Source: VRUE01 sp963725085 (GTDB taxonomy: Bacteria; Actinomycetota; Thermoleophilia; Solirubrobacterales; 70-9). Taken from it: a DNA stretch of 64,000 nt. Location: assembly GCA_963725085.1 (NCBI GenBank), contig CAVRXM010000005.1:1061658-1125657 (forward strand), given 5' to 3'. Position numbers and translations under genes: made by a program. Under the pieces are notes generated by a model. It saw only the letters and a list, made by a program, of their open reading frames with translations. It made no database searches and was not told where the DNA came from. Position 1 is the stretch's first letter. Every line of letters starts with the position of its first letter. Positions 54,737 through 64,000 of this stretch are shown here, one piece after another.

Positions 54737-55758
54737 GCCGATGTAACCGCGGGGATTCGCACCCTCGGGTCGATCACCGCATAGAGCAGATCTACGAGCA
54801 GGTTGACAACGACGAAGATGACAGCGGAAAGAAGGATAAAGGTCTGGACGATCGCGTAGTCCTGCTTGACGATCGCTTCGAAGACCAGCGACCCGATCCC
54901 GGGCCAGTTGAAGACTCGTTCGATCAGGACGCTGCCGGCGAGGAATTCCCCGAGGACGAGGCCGGCGGTGGTCAGGGTCGGGAGGAAGGCGTTGGGAAGG
55001 GCGTGCCGCCGGAAGGCGGTCCAGCGCGGCAGCCCCTTGCCACGGGCGACGACGAGGAACGGTTCACGGGAGACCTCGAGGAGGTTCGCGCGCAGCAGGC
55101 GGACGATGAACGAGAAGGAGGAGATCCCGAGTGCGATTGCGGGCAGGATCAGGTGTTCGATCGATTCCCAGAACGTGCCGAACTGCCCTGCGAGCAGGGC
55201 GTCGATCGGGTACAGCCCGGTCACCGACGGCGGCGCTTCGGCGTTCACTTCGAGGCGGCCGGTGGGGCCGGGCAGGAGGTGGAACGCCTTGAAGAAGATG
55301 ATCAGCAGCAGGATCGCGAGGAAGAACGGCGGCGTCCCGAAGCCGAGGTAGGAGGCCCCGCGGACGATCGAATCGGTCACCGGACGGTGCCGGTAGGTGG
55401 AGATGAGGGCGAGGATCACCGCCGCCGCCATCGTGATCAGGAACGAGAAGATGGCCAATTCGATGGTCGCCGGCATGCGTTCGACGAAGAGGGACTTGAC
55501 CGAGGCGTTGAGGCTGTACGAGTAGCCCCATTCGCCGGTGAAGAAGTCCGAGATGTAGTGCCAGTACTGCGCCCAGATCGGTTCGTTCAGGCCGAGCTGT
55601 TCGTTCAGCGTGGCCACCGCCGATGCGGGCGCCAGCGGCCCCAGGATGAGGCGGGCCGGATCGCCGGGCAGAACCCGCATGATGATGAAGGCGAGGATCG
55701 AGGCGCCGAAGATCGCGGCGATCGAGCCGACGAGCCGGTATGCGATCACCCGCTTCAT
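54733..55758 (-). CDS. ABC transporter permease, DppB type
   Basis: 341 aa, six membrane helices. N-terminal LVGSIAAIFGASILAFIIMRVLPGDPARLILGP is the DppB opening; ERMPATIELAIFSFLITMAAAVILALIS starts the permease core; EAA-like loop ARGKGLPRWTAFRRHALPNAFLPTLTTAGL; closing DLLYAVIDPRVRIP. Inner-membrane channel half, partner of the 55762 gene. Confidence 0.92.
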   Translation of the reverse strand: MKRVIAYRLVGSIAAIFGASILAFIIMRVLPGDPARLILGPLAPASAVATLNEQLGLNEPIWAQYWHYISDFFTGEWGYSYSLNASVKSLFVERMPATIELAIFSFLITMAAAVILALISTYRHRPVTDSIVRGASYLGFGTPPFFLAILLLIIFFKAFHLLPGPTGRLEVNAEAPPSVTGLYPIDALLAGQFGTFWESIEHLILPAIALGISSFSFIVRLLRANLLEVSREPFLVVARGKGLPRWTAFRRHALPNAFLPTLTTAGLVLGEFLAGSVLIERVFNWPGIGSLVFEAIVKQDYAIVQTFILLSAVIFVVVNLLVDLLYAVIDPRVRIPAVTSA

Positions 55759-55761
55759 CGT

Positions 55762-56709
55762 CTACAACCTCGCGTACTGGCCGCGGGGATCCAGGCGGTC
55801 CCTCATCCGATCCGACACCATGCTCGCCGCGGTCACGGCGATCAGCAGCGCCAGGCCCGGGAAGACGCTGACCCACCACTGGCCGGTGAGGGAGACCGAC
55901 AGCCCTTCGGTGATCATCGCGCCCCACTCGGGGGTCGGCACCTGGGCGCCGAGGCCGAGAAAGCTGAGGCCGGCGAGCGCCAGGATGGCATAGCCGAAAG
56001 CGGCGGCCATCTGGATGAAGAGGACGGGGAGGACGTGCGGGACGACGTGGCGGGAGATGATCCGCGTCCTCGTTGAGCCCATCGCATGGGCGGCCTCGAT
56101 GAACGGGAGGGCCCGGATCCGCAGCGCCTCGCTACGCAGGAGGCGGGCGTACCAAGGGACGGAGACGAGGGCGACCCCCAGAGCCGCAGTGCTGACTCCC
56201 ACCCCGAGGCCGACCGTCACCGCCATGGCCAGGATCAGGGGCGGAAAGGCGAGGATCGCGTCCATCACACGCATCGAGATCCCGTCGGAGGCGCCGCCGA
56301 GGGTCCCCGCAATAAGTCCGATCAAGCCGCCGATCAGGGCGCCTCCGATGGTGATCAGCGATGCGACGAGGAGCGAGATGCGGGCGCCTCCAGCGACCCG
56401 CGCAAGGATGTCGCGACCCTGCTGGTCGGTGCCGAAGGGATGGGTTCCGGACGGCGCTTCCAGCGCATCGAGCAGTTCGCCGTGAGTGGAGCTCTGCGTC
56501 CAGACCAGCGGCACGATCAGAGCGAATAGGACCACGAACAGGAGGACCCCGATCGGGATCGCGAGCTGGCGGTCCCGCAGGATGTTCCCGCCCACCCGTC
56601 TTGCCCGAGCCGCAGCGTTCGGCTGCCCGGGCAGCAAGGGCGCCGCCACCTCGTCCCCGACCGCGAGCGACCCCCTCTCCACTCCCGCTGCTTCCTCTGT
56701 TCGATTCAA
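55762..56709 (-). CDS. ABC transporter permease, DppC type
   Basis: 315 aa from TTG 56709. Long polar N-terminus, then IPIGVLLFVVLFALIVPLVW, the DppC box HPFGTDQQGRDILARVAGGARISLLVA, and EAA-like loop EAAHAMGSTRTRIISRHVVPHVLPVLFIQ. First gene of the importer operon, divergent from the BKACE gene with about 44 bp between, so promoters overlap. Confidence 0.9.
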   Translation of the reverse strand: MNRTEEAAGVERGSLAVGDEVAAPLLPGQPNAAARARRVGGNILRDRQLAIPIGVLLFVVLFALIVPLVWTQSSTHGELLDALEAPSGTHPFGTDQQGRDILARVAGGARISLLVASLITIGGALIGGLIGLIAGTLGGASDGISMRVMDAILAFPPLILAMAVTVGLGVGVSTAALGVALVSVPWYARLLRSEALRIRALPFIEAAHAMGSTRTRIISRHVVPHVLPVLFIQMAAAFGYAILALAGLSFLGLGAQVPTPEWGAMITEGLSVSLTGQWWVSVFPGLALLIAVTAASMVSDRMRDRLDPRGQYARL

Positions 56710-56753
56710 ACTAACCCGTTCGATATATTATCCGGCCTGGGAGCCGAAGATAT

Positions 56754-57629
56754 GTGGCGGAAAATCCCGAGCTGTGCGGTGACTCGAAGGGCCGCCGGGT
56801 GAGTCCGGAGGGCGGCGACCCGGCAATCCTCACCTGCGCCGTCGCCGGCGGCATCATGACCGGCAACCCGAGCCAGCCGGTCGACCGGGACGACGTCATC
56901 CGCGAGGCGGTTGCCGCGGCGGAGGCCGGCGCCAGCGTCCTTCACATCCACGCGCGCAGCGCCGACGGGGAGATGACCCAGGCTCCAGAGGACTACCTGG
57001 CGATCAAGGAAGCGATCAGGGAGCGGGTCGACGACATCGTCCTCAACTTCACGACCGGCGGGAAGCTCGGCACCGGTCCCGAGGAGCGACGACGCTCGCT
57101 GCAGGCGCAGCCTGAACTGGCCTCGCTCAACTGCGGGAGCCTTAACTTCGGGCCTGACGACACGGTCTTCCTCAATCCCAACTCGCTCATCGCCGACATC
57201 GCCGAGGAGATGGACCGGAGGGGGATCCTCCCCGAGTACGAGTGCTTCGACATCGGGATGGCCGTGACCGCCGCGCGAATGGCGAAGAAGCGCAACGGCG
57301 CGCCGGGAATGATGCATCTCGTGCTCGGGGTGAGAGGGGGAGCGCCACCCACCCCGGAGACGATCTTCCTGTTCGCCGGGATGGTCCCACCCGGCGTCCC
57401 CTGGATGGTGACCGCGATCGGGCGCCACAACACGCCGATGATGGCGGTGACCCTCGCACTCGGCGGCCACGTGCGGACTGGACTGGAGGACGTCGTCTAC
57501 TTCACCGCCGGGGAGTACGCCGAGTCCAACGCCCAGCTGGTGACCCGGGCGAAGTCCCTCTGCGAAACGATGGGGAGGCCGGTGGCGACGCCTGCGCAGA
57601 CCCGCGAGTTTCTCGGAATCGGAAGCTGA
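56754..57629 (+). CDS. BKACE family beta-keto acid cleavage enzyme (DUF849)
   Basis: 291 aa from GTG 56754, or GTG near 56799. TIM barrel with zinc ligands in SVLHIHARSADGEM (His-x-His) and EYECFDIGM (Glu); NFTTGGKLG and LNPNSLIADIAEEM are family boxes. BKACE enzymes cleave a beta-keto acid with acetyl-CoA to give acetoacetate and a CoA ester; the founding member acts on 3-keto-5-aminohexanoate. Head of a plus-strand operon with aminotransferase, RidA and a hydroxypyruvate-isomerase-like gene. The specific keto acid is not predictable here. Confidence 0.87.
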   Translation: MAENPELCGDSKGRRVSPEGGDPAILTCAVAGGIMTGNPSQPVDRDDVIREAVAAAEAGASVLHIHARSADGEMTQAPEDYLAIKEAIRERVDDIVLNFTTGGKLGTGPEERRRSLQAQPELASLNCGSLNFGPDDTVFLNPNSLIADIAEEMDRRGILPEYECFDIGMAVTAARMAKKRNGAPGMMHLVLGVRGGAPPTPETIFLFAGMVPPGVPWMVTAIGRHNTPMMAVTLALGGHVRTGLEDVVYFTAGEYAESNAQLVTRAKSLCETMGRPVATPAQTREFLGIGS

Positions 57630-57757
57630 AAAGGTGGCTCTCTGGACTACTTCGCAGGCGCTCTCGGGTTCCATACCGATCAGTTGATTCGGGTACACGA
57701 CCTTAGCTCTGGCCTCGACACCCTGTCAAGCATCGGCAGGCACCCCGGTGACCCATC

Positions 57758-59065
57758 ATGAGCGGGCAGCTCGCCATCGCAGCGAATGCCCGCGCGCGGC
57801 TCGAGGCCGCCTACGAAAGAAAGACCCCTCGCTCGGCGGCGGCGATGGCGCAGGCCCGCCGCTACATGGTTCGCGGCATCACCCGCGGATGGGGCTATCA
57901 CCGGCCCTACCCCCTTGTCGGCGCGCGCGGGGAGGGCCCGTATCTGATCGATCTCGACGGCAATCGCTACGTCGACCTCGCAAACAACGGCCTCAGCCTG
58001 ATCCACGGTCACGCCTTCCCGCCGGTCGTCGAGGCGCTGAAGCTGGCGGCCGAGCGAGGATCCGGATGGCTGGTCGGCTCTGAGGAGCAGATCGCCTTCG
58101 CCCGGATGCTCTGCGAGCGGATCGAGGCGTTCGAGCGGGTCCGCTTCACCAACTCCGGCACGGAGTCGGGGATGCTCGCGGTCAAGGTTGCCCGGACGGC
58201 GACCGGGCGACCGGCGATCCTCAAGGCGGTCGACGGCTTCCACGGCGCCTTCGACGACCTCGAGGTGGGCCTCTACGGTCGGCCGGAGATCCCAGGCCGC
58301 GTATACCTCGCTCGGTTCGGCGACGCGGACGCCTTCGAGGCCAGGCTCGTCGAGCATGGGCCGGAGATCGCCGCCGTGGTGCTCGAGCCGCTGATGTTCA
58401 GCGGCCTCGTCACCACCGCCCCGCCCGGCTTTCTGTCGCGGGTGGAAGCCGCGGCGCGGCGGGCGGGATCCCTGTTCGTCCTCGACGACTGCCTGATGCT
58501 GCGGCTCGCCGTCGGGGGGTCCGCGGAGCGGTTCGGGCTGCGGCCCGACCTGACCTTCCTCGGCAAGTTCATCGGCGGAGGGATGCCGATGGGAGCGCTC
58601 GGCGGCCGCGCCGAGGTGATGGAAGTTCTCGACCCGGAGCGGGCGGAGCCGCTCTACCACGGCGGCTCCTTCAACGGGAACCTTCTGAGCTGCGTCGCCG
58701 GTCGGGTCAGCCTCGAGCACCTGACGCGAGAGACGATCACCGCGATGGACGAGCGGGCGGCGGGGCTCCGCGCCTCGCTCAGCGAGCGGGCGTCTGCCCT
58801 CGGCCTGCCACTCACCATCGTCGGGGAAGGTTCGGTGATGGGGGTGTATGTGACCGATTCCCTGCGCAGGCACGAGACGATCTTCCACGCCGGAGAGGCG
58901 ACCAGCCTCCTGCATCTGTCCGCACTGCTGCGAGGAGTTTTCATGGGGCCGGGCGGCGAGATCGCCCTGTCCAGCGCCGTCGCAAAAGACGCGCTCGAGC
59001 AGGCACGTGATGGCCTGCTCGGCGCGCTCGAGGAAGTGGCCGAGCTCACCGACAAACGCATGTGA
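57758..59065 (+). CDS. Class III aminotransferase, GSAM/beta-amino-acid aminotransferase-like
   Basis: 435 aa. PLYLIDLDGNRYVDLANNG-type N-box (YLIDLDGNRYVDL), FTNSGTESGMLAVKVARTATG, FHGAFDD, PLP-Asp in LFVLDDCLMLRL (usually DEV), and PLP-Lys in TFLGKFIGGGMPMGALGGR. The RLAVGG stretch after the Asp resembles the SRLSPGG stretch of beta-phenylalanine-type aminotransferases. Those make beta-keto acids, the substrate class of the preceding BKACE gene. ATG 57758. 128 bp after BKACE. Confidence 0.83.
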   Translation: MSGQLAIAANARARLEAAYERKTPRSAAAMAQARRYMVRGITRGWGYHRPYPLVGARGEGPYLIDLDGNRYVDLANNGLSLIHGHAFPPVVEALKLAAERGSGWLVGSEEQIAFARMLCERIEAFERVRFTNSGTESGMLAVKVARTATGRPAILKAVDGFHGAFDDLEVGLYGRPEIPGRVYLARFGDADAFEARLVEHGPEIAAVVLEPLMFSGLVTTAPPGFLSRVEAAARRAGSLFVLDDCLMLRLAVGGSAERFGLRPDLTFLGKFIGGGMPMGALGGRAEVMEVLDPERAEPLYHGGSFNGNLLSCVAGRVSLEHLTRETITAMDERAAGLRASLSERASALGLPLTIVGEGSVMGVYVTDSLRRHETIFHAGEATSLLHLSALLRGVFMGPGGEIALSSAVAKDALEQARDGLLGALEEVAELTDKRM

Positions 59066-59076
59066 AGGGAGTGGCA

Positions 59077-59463
59077 ATGGATAAGCAGCGCGTCGAGAGC
59101 CCCTGGGGGACGACCTTCTGCGACTCGATCAGCTTCGAAGGGCCGGGACGGTGGATCTACGTCTCCGGTCAGATCGGGGCGGACGCAGACGGGAACATGG
59201 TCAACTCGAGCTTCACCGCCGAGGCGGACCAGTGCTTCGTTCGGATCCGGCAATCGCTCGAGAAAGCCGGCGCGGCGATGAGCGATGTCGTGAAGATCAC
59301 CGGCTACGTGACCAGCACCGATCACTACGAGGACTACGACCTTGCCCGGGGCCGCGCCTTCGCGGGAACGCCGCCGAGCAGCGCGACCGTGCAGGTTGCG
59401 GGCCTGGTGGCCGACGCCCGTCTGGAGGTGGAGGCGGTGGCCTTCATTCCGGCGCAGGGCTAG
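59077..59463 (+). CDS. RidA family (YjgF) enamine/imine deaminase-like protein
   Basis: 128 aa. ATG 59077 has GGGAG at 59067-59071. GRWIYVSGQIGADADGNMV, RIRQSLEKAGAAMSDVVKITGYVT and SSATVQVAGLVADARLEVEAVAF follow the Rid pattern, but the Arg of archetypal RidA (RxxVxVxxLP) falls in a divergent segment (SSATVQVAGL). It may be a Rid subfamily member with another role. Typical partner of PLP enzymes. Confidence 0.83.
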   Translation: MDKQRVESPWGTTFCDSISFEGPGRWIYVSGQIGADADGNMVNSSFTAEADQCFVRIRQSLEKAGAAMSDVVKITGYVTSTDHYEDYDLARGRAFAGTPPSSATVQVAGLVADARLEVEAVAFIPAQG

Positions 59464-60279
59464 GTGGCAACGCCGACCGAGCTGGCGGACCTGGCCTGGT
59501 CCGCACACATCTCTTGGCTGTTCGCGGAGCTGCCCTACGAGGAGCGGCCGCGAGCCGCCCGGCGGGCCGGCTTCCGCTCCATCGAAACCGTCTGGCCGCA
59601 GCCCGACGAGCGCGAGCAGCTGCCGGCCCGGGTCGAGGAGGAGGGGCTCTCCGTCTCGCTTCTCAACTGCGCCGCGGGCGACCTGGAGGCCGGCGAGCGT
59701 GGCTTCATCAACGACCCCTCGCGAGGCGACCAGGCGGAGCGCGGCTTCGCCGCCGCCGCCACCCTGGCGACCCGGATCGGGGCGAAGACGATCAACGTCC
59801 TCGTCGGTCGGGCGTTGCCCGACCTGGGCGTCCGGCGCCAGCGCGACGCCGCGGTACTGATGCTGCGCTCGTTCGGCGCCGAGGCTCGGGCGCGCGGCCT
59901 GACCGTGGTGGTCGAGCCGCTCAACGAGGTGGAGAATCCCGGCTACCTCGCCCCCGACCCGGCGAGTGCCCGACAGCTGATCGAAGACGCCGGGTCAGGG
60001 GCGCTGGGGATCCTCTTCGACGTCTACCACCTGGCCCGCGTCGGGAGCGACCCGCTGGCGGCGATCGATCGACACGGCGACCTGATCCGACACGTCCAGA
60101 TCTCTGACTTCCCGGGACGGGGCGAGCCGGGCAGCGGCAACCTGGACCTGCCCGCGATCCTCGCCCGGCTGCGCTCCTGCGGCTACCGGGGAGCGATCGG
60201 GCTCGAGTACCGACCCACCGCCGCAACCGTCAGATCGCTTGCCTTCACGAGGTCGGCGGAGTACCCGGTCGCGTTCTAG
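59464..60279 (+). CDS. Hydroxypyruvate isomerase-like TIM-barrel protein
   Basis: 271 aa from GTG 59464, directly after the RidA stop. AP-endonuclease-2/xylose-isomerase-like barrel: LFAELPYEERPRAARRAGF (Hyi opening), AKTINVLVG, VVVEPLNEVENPGYL and GLEYRPT with the two metal-binding Glu, DVYHLARVGSDP and HVQISDFPGRGEPGSG. These match hydroxypyruvate or 2-oxo-tetronate isomerases. Ends with a 4-bp CTAG overlap on the convergent HyuB gene. Confidence 0.83.
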   Translation: MATPTELADLAWSAHISWLFAELPYEERPRAARRAGFRSIETVWPQPDEREQLPARVEEEGLSVSLLNCAAGDLEAGERGFINDPSRGDQAERGFAAAATLATRIGAKTINVLVGRALPDLGVRRQRDAAVLMLRSFGAEARARGLTVVVEPLNEVENPGYLAPDPASARQLIEDAGSGALGILFDVYHLARVGSDPLAAIDRHGDLIRHVQISDFPGRGEPGSGNLDLPAILARLRSCGYRGAIGLEYRPTAATVRSLAFTRSAEYPVAF

Positions 60280-62152
60280 GTGGCCGGTTGCGCGCCGCCG
60301 GCCCGGGGTGGCGGGTTTGAGTCGATGAGGGAGAGGGCGACGTCGCCACCGGGCCCGTCCGGCCCGGCCGCCCCCCCTCCACCAGCCTCCGCCGCTCCGC
60401 CGTCCCGGCCTCGTCGACGCTGCCGTCCTCGGCGAGGACCACGCCGTAGGCGTCGACGGCCCGCGCGGCGCTGACCCAGCCTTCTTCGACGTCGTGCCTG
60501 ACCCGCTCCGGATCGCGATGCGTTGGCGGCCCGTAGCCTCCGCCGGCGGCGGAGATCGAGATGATCGTCTCGCCGGGCTGGAGCACCACGTGACCCCAGG
60601 CGTCCAGCTTTGTGACCTCGCCGTCGGCGCGGCGCATCATCGGCCTGGCGAGGGCGCCGGACTCTCCGCCGCGGGCCCCCAGCGCCGGGTTGATCGTTCC
60701 GTCGGCCGCGTACATCACCTCCAGCTCGGTGTCCACCGGCCCGTACTCGACGTAGAGGGAGGGGGCGCCGCGGAAGCAGCCGGCGCCCTCCGTGTCCGGA
60801 ATGATCCTGTCCGCCCAGATCCGCATCGGCCGCAGGAGCTCCAGTACCTCCGTGCTGTCCCGCATCATCGAGCCGCCGTCACTGGTCTCGCCGTTGGTCA
60901 GCCAGCCGTCCCCGTGCGGGTGGCCCGCGCCGCCGGACTGGCCGAGGATCGTCATGTCGACGAACGGCGCGTTCCCGTGCCTCGGATCGCGCCCGGAGAT
61001 GTTTGCGGTGGCCGGCGCGCACTCCGGTCCGGTGGACGCCATGCCGAGGTCGTCGCCGAACTCCGCGAGCGTCCTCTGCACGACGCCGGCGAGCCGCTCG
61101 GCGAGGCCGCTCGTCGCCAGCGAGCAGCTGGCGGGGTGAACCGGGATGCCGAGGCAGCAATTCTCCCGCAGCAGGACCCTGACCGCCCGGGCGCTTCCGG
61201 AGTTCCGCGGAATCGTGTGGTCGAGGCTGTTGAAGACGCCGATCAGCGCCGAAGTGTGGGCGGTGGACTCGGTCAGGTTGAGGCCGCAGGGCAGGCAGTC
61301 GGGGTTGCTTCGGAGGTCGACCTCGATCTCGGCCTCGTTCGGGTCGACGGCGATCCCGACCTCCATCGGCACCCCCTCCTCGACGCCCCGGAGCGGCACC
61401 GGATCATGCAGATCGTGGCCGCTGCGGCGGCCCGCCGGAAGGGACCGGATCGTCGCCCGCATCCGTTCCTCGCTGTAGGCGAGCCAGTCGGCGACGTAGC
61501 GGTCGAAGGAGTCCCAGCCGATTTCCTCGCCGATTCGCAGCAGCTCCCTCTCCCCGACGCGAGCCGCTCCGATCATCCCGATGTAATCGCCGTACCAGTC
61601 GTCCGGGACGCGGATCCGCGCCATGCACATGCGAATTACGTCGTCGACGTCGCGGTAGTCCTCCTGGACCTTCACGCAGGGGAAGATCAGGGCCCCCTCC
61701 TCATAGACGTCCCTGGCCGTCGCCGTGAGCGTCGTCGGCTCGGAGTTGCCGATGTCCGCCATGTGGGCCTTGACCACCGCGGTCGCCCGTGGACGACCCT
61801 CCTCGTCGACGACCGGGATCAGGATGCAGTGATCGCCGGCGTGGGAGTTGCCGTGGTAGGGCGAGTTGTGGAGGTAGGCGTCTCCTCTCGCCGGGTGCGG
61901 ATGGAGGCGGCGCAGCCAGCGGCTGATCATGTCCGGCCCGCTGATCACGTGGATCGGCAGCGACTCGGCCATGACGAGCATCTGGTGGTCGGCGGTGACG
62001 ATGCAGCAGGAGAAGTCCCTCGCGGTGTTGAGGACAGTCGACCTCGCGGTGCGGAAGAGGGTGTTGGTCATCTTCCGGACGACGCCTTCCATCCGGTTTG
62101 TCATCACAGCGAGCGTGACTACGTCGAGGCGTGCGTTGGAGCCGGCTTCCAT
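60276..62152 (-). CDS. N-methylhydantoinase B-type subunit (HyuB), probable C-terminal frame break
   Basis: About 625 aa from ATG 62152. HyuB/acetone-carboxylase-alpha-like boxes: NTLFRTARSTVLNTARDFSCCIV, LPIHVISGPDM, GDAYLHNSPYHGNSHAGDH, AHMADIGNSEP, GARVGEREL-like, FVDMTILGQSGGAGHPHGDGW, and ISISAAGGGYGPPTHRDPERV. A C7 run (60371-60377, plus strand) near the end likely miscounts; shifting there gives LSLIDSN and a TAG at 60278-60276 instead of a ragged extension to 60245. The pair with HyuA performs ATP-dependent opening of a hydantoin, lactam or similar ring. Confidence 0.87.
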
Positions 62153-62153
62153 C

Positions 62154-64000
62154 TCAACCCACCGCCTCGGTGGCGAGCGCAGCGGCACTGCCCGGGTCAG
62201 GACCGAAGGGAAGGATGATTAGGCTGCCGCTGGGCGCACGCTCGGCCGTTGCGCCCGGGTTGAGGACGATGGTCGTGAACGACGACTCGACGACCGCAGG
62301 ACCCACGATCGGGGCGCCCGGCGCAAGGGCCTCGAGCCGATGGATCGCGGTGTCGACCCGTCCCATGCCCTCGAAGTAGGCGGATCGCCGGAGCACGCCC
62401 CCGCCTGCAGTGGTGGCGGAAAACTGGTCGGCACCCCCGCCCTGAAGGGGGCATGTGACGCGCGCCCTGAGGCCGACGACCTCGACGACGGCCCGCTCGT
62501 CGCGGACCGCGTAGACCTCTTCGTGGACAGCGTGGAAGCTCTCGACGAACTCCGCCAGGCCCTCGGCTGCGTCGAGCCCCTGCTCGGCAAGCCCGATGTC
62601 GAGCTGCCAAACCTGGTGGCGGTAACGGGCCTCGGCGATCAGCTCGATCCATGGCTCGGAATCGCTTCCGCTGCGCTCGGCGAACTGGAGGCACCTCCCG
62701 GTCAGCTCGCGGACGAGCTCCCGGGCGCTCTCGTGGTCGAATCCGTCGGAGGCGGAGAAGAACGCGGCTGCGAATTCGCCGACCAGGTCGGACATCAGCG
62801 CGCCGCGGGCGCTGAGCACTGCGCCGGCCTGGGGGATCACGACCCGCGGGGCGTCGAGCCGGCGCGCGATCGCCACCGCGTTGAGGCCGGCCGCCCCACC
62901 GCCTCCGATCACCACCGCCGAGCGGGGGTCAACCCCCTGGTTGACTGTGATTTCCTCGATCGACTGGATCATCCGCTCGGTCGCGACGGACATGATCGCC
63001 GCCGCGGCCTCGTCGACCGAGAGCCCGAGCGGGTCCGCGACCTCGGCCCGGATCGCGGCGACGGAAGCCTCGGCGTCGAGCGCCATCGAGCCGCCGAGGA
63101 AGAACTCGGGGTCGATGTGGCCGAGGGCGACGGCGGCATCGGTCACGGTCGGCTCGCTTTCCCCCGCGGCCGTAGCAGACCGGCCCTGGGTCGGCGCCGG
63201 CGCTGCCCGGCCCGACGTGGAGGAGCGAGCCCTCGTCGAGCCAGGCGATCGAGCCGCCGCCGGCGCCGACGCTCTTGACGTCGACCGCCGGGAAGCCGGT
63301 GATGTGGCCCTCGTACTGGATGCCGAGCCAGGTTTCGCGGGTGACGGGGATGGCCCCGCGCCTGACCAGGGTGACGTCGTAGCTGGTGCCGCCGCAGTCG
63401 GCGACGACGGCGCTCTCGCTGAGACCGTCGAGCTCTGCATAGTGGCGGCCGGCGACCGGCGCCATCGCCGGCCCCGAGTTGAGCGAGTGGATCGGGGCGG
63501 CGGCCATGTCGGCGGCGTCGACGACGCCTCCCCGGGAGGTGATCATCAGCAGCCGGCCGGCGAACCCGTGGTCGCGAAGCCGCTCCTCGAGGTCGCTCAG
63601 GTAGCTCGTCATCAGTGGCTTCAGAGAGGCATCGATCGCCGCGCTCGAGGCACGGCGATACTCGCGGAGCGTCGGGTTGAGCCGGTGGGAGAGCGTGAAC
63701 GGGACGCCCGGCAGATTGTGCTCCAGGAGACGCCCGACCGCGAGCTCATGCTCGGGGTTCGCGATCGACCAGAGGAGGCAGACGGCGACCGCCTTCACGC
63801 CCAGCCGGCCCAGCTCCTCGATCGTCTCCACGGTCGAGGACTCCTCGAGCGGCAGCACGATCTCACCCTGGCTGCCGATCCGCTCCTCGAGCTCGAATGT
63901 CAGCGAGCGGGGTACGTACGGATCCGGGTACCCGTATGACCAGTTGAAGGGTTCGGTCCGGCCGCCCTCACGGAGGAGCAGGACGTCGGGGTGCCCCCGA
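62154..64000 (-). CDS. N-methylhydantoinase A/5-oxoprolinase-type subunit (HyuA), 5' truncated, one frame break
   Basis: At least 615 aa; the start lies beyond the window. GHPDVLLLREGG, SHRLNPTLREYRRASSAAIDASLKP, SRGGVV, HSLNSGPAMAPVAG, VADCGGTSYDVTLV (ASKHA phosphate loop), GIQYEGHITGFPAVDVKSVGAGGGSIAWLDE and VGPGSAGADPGPVCYGRGG are HyuA signatures. Near 63165 an extra base precedes PTVTDAAVALGHIDPEFFLGG; then NPGATAERAPSG ends the protein. One base separates its TGA from the HyuB ATG. Partner subunit binds and hydrolyses ATP. Confidence 0.9.

Noticed and set aside
60494..62218. A 574-aa plus-strand frame opposite HyuB
   Set aside because: Shadow of the HyuB codon pattern; no start context or motifs.

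Overview
The window is high-GC DNA from an actinobacterium. The best guess is a soil member of Thermoleophilia/Solirubrobacterales. This rests on GC-rich codons, GTG/TTG starts, DppBCDF and HyuAB catabolic genes, F420-type enzymes (LLM oxidoreductase, DDN-family protein), RTX-like and beta-helix secreted proteins, and a secreted protein with the 'YANVVATLALFLAL' leader and INGKQIKK-type repeats often seen in that class. No plasmid, phage or IS genes are visible; the sequence reads as chromosome. No marker allows a firmer taxonomic call.

Layout. 0-10.7 kb: an amine-utilisation locus with a GntR regulator, a covalent-FAD dimethylglycine/sarcosine dehydrogenase-like enzyme and a choline-kinase-like phosphotransferase on one side, and a divergent operon of ACT-type permease, glutamine-synthetase-like gamma-glutamyl ligase, PuuD-like hydrolase, aldehyde dehydrogenase and SDR on the other. 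The operon fits import of an amine, gamma-glutamylation, oxidation and hydrolysis. 10.7-24.9 kb: a secreted protein with a paralogue at 40-42 kb, a perfect 50-bp palindrome, rhomboid protease, ECF sigma factor with a small membrane protein, a PlsC-GpsA fusion, small secreted proteins, an alpha/beta hydrolase, a ring-cleaving dioxygenase plus maleylacetate reductase pair, a SHOCT-domain membrane protein, tRNA-Thr and a beta-helix protein. 24.9-35.3 kb: carbonic anhydrase, DDN-family protein, MsrA, LLM oxidoreductase, Gfo/Idh/MocA enzyme, SDR, DHFR-like reductase, and two paralogous ECF sigma factors flanking an RTX-repeat protein and a MarR regulator. 35.3-44.5 kb: NhaA-DsbA fusion, streptogramin-lyase-like secreted protein, MBL hydrolase, UBP zinc finger, and a cNMP-binding/thioredoxin-reductase-like fusion. 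44.6-50.7 kb: a 3' tRNA-Met remnant, an Lrp-MaoC-acyl-CoA dehydrogenase operon, a divergent AceE-like E1 protein and an MFS transporter. 50.7-64 kb: a complete Dpp-type ABC importer, then BKACE, class III aminotransferase, RidA, hydroxypyruvate-isomerase-like protein and HyuB/HyuA. This last block reads as an import and degradation route for a cyclic amide or beta-amino acid.

Sequence quality matters. About twenty genes carry an internal reading-frame break, and nearly all are explained by one extra base. They are densest in the first 11.5 kb. I annotate these genes at full length and give the approximate break positions; most are probably residual sequencing insertions rather than pseudogenes.
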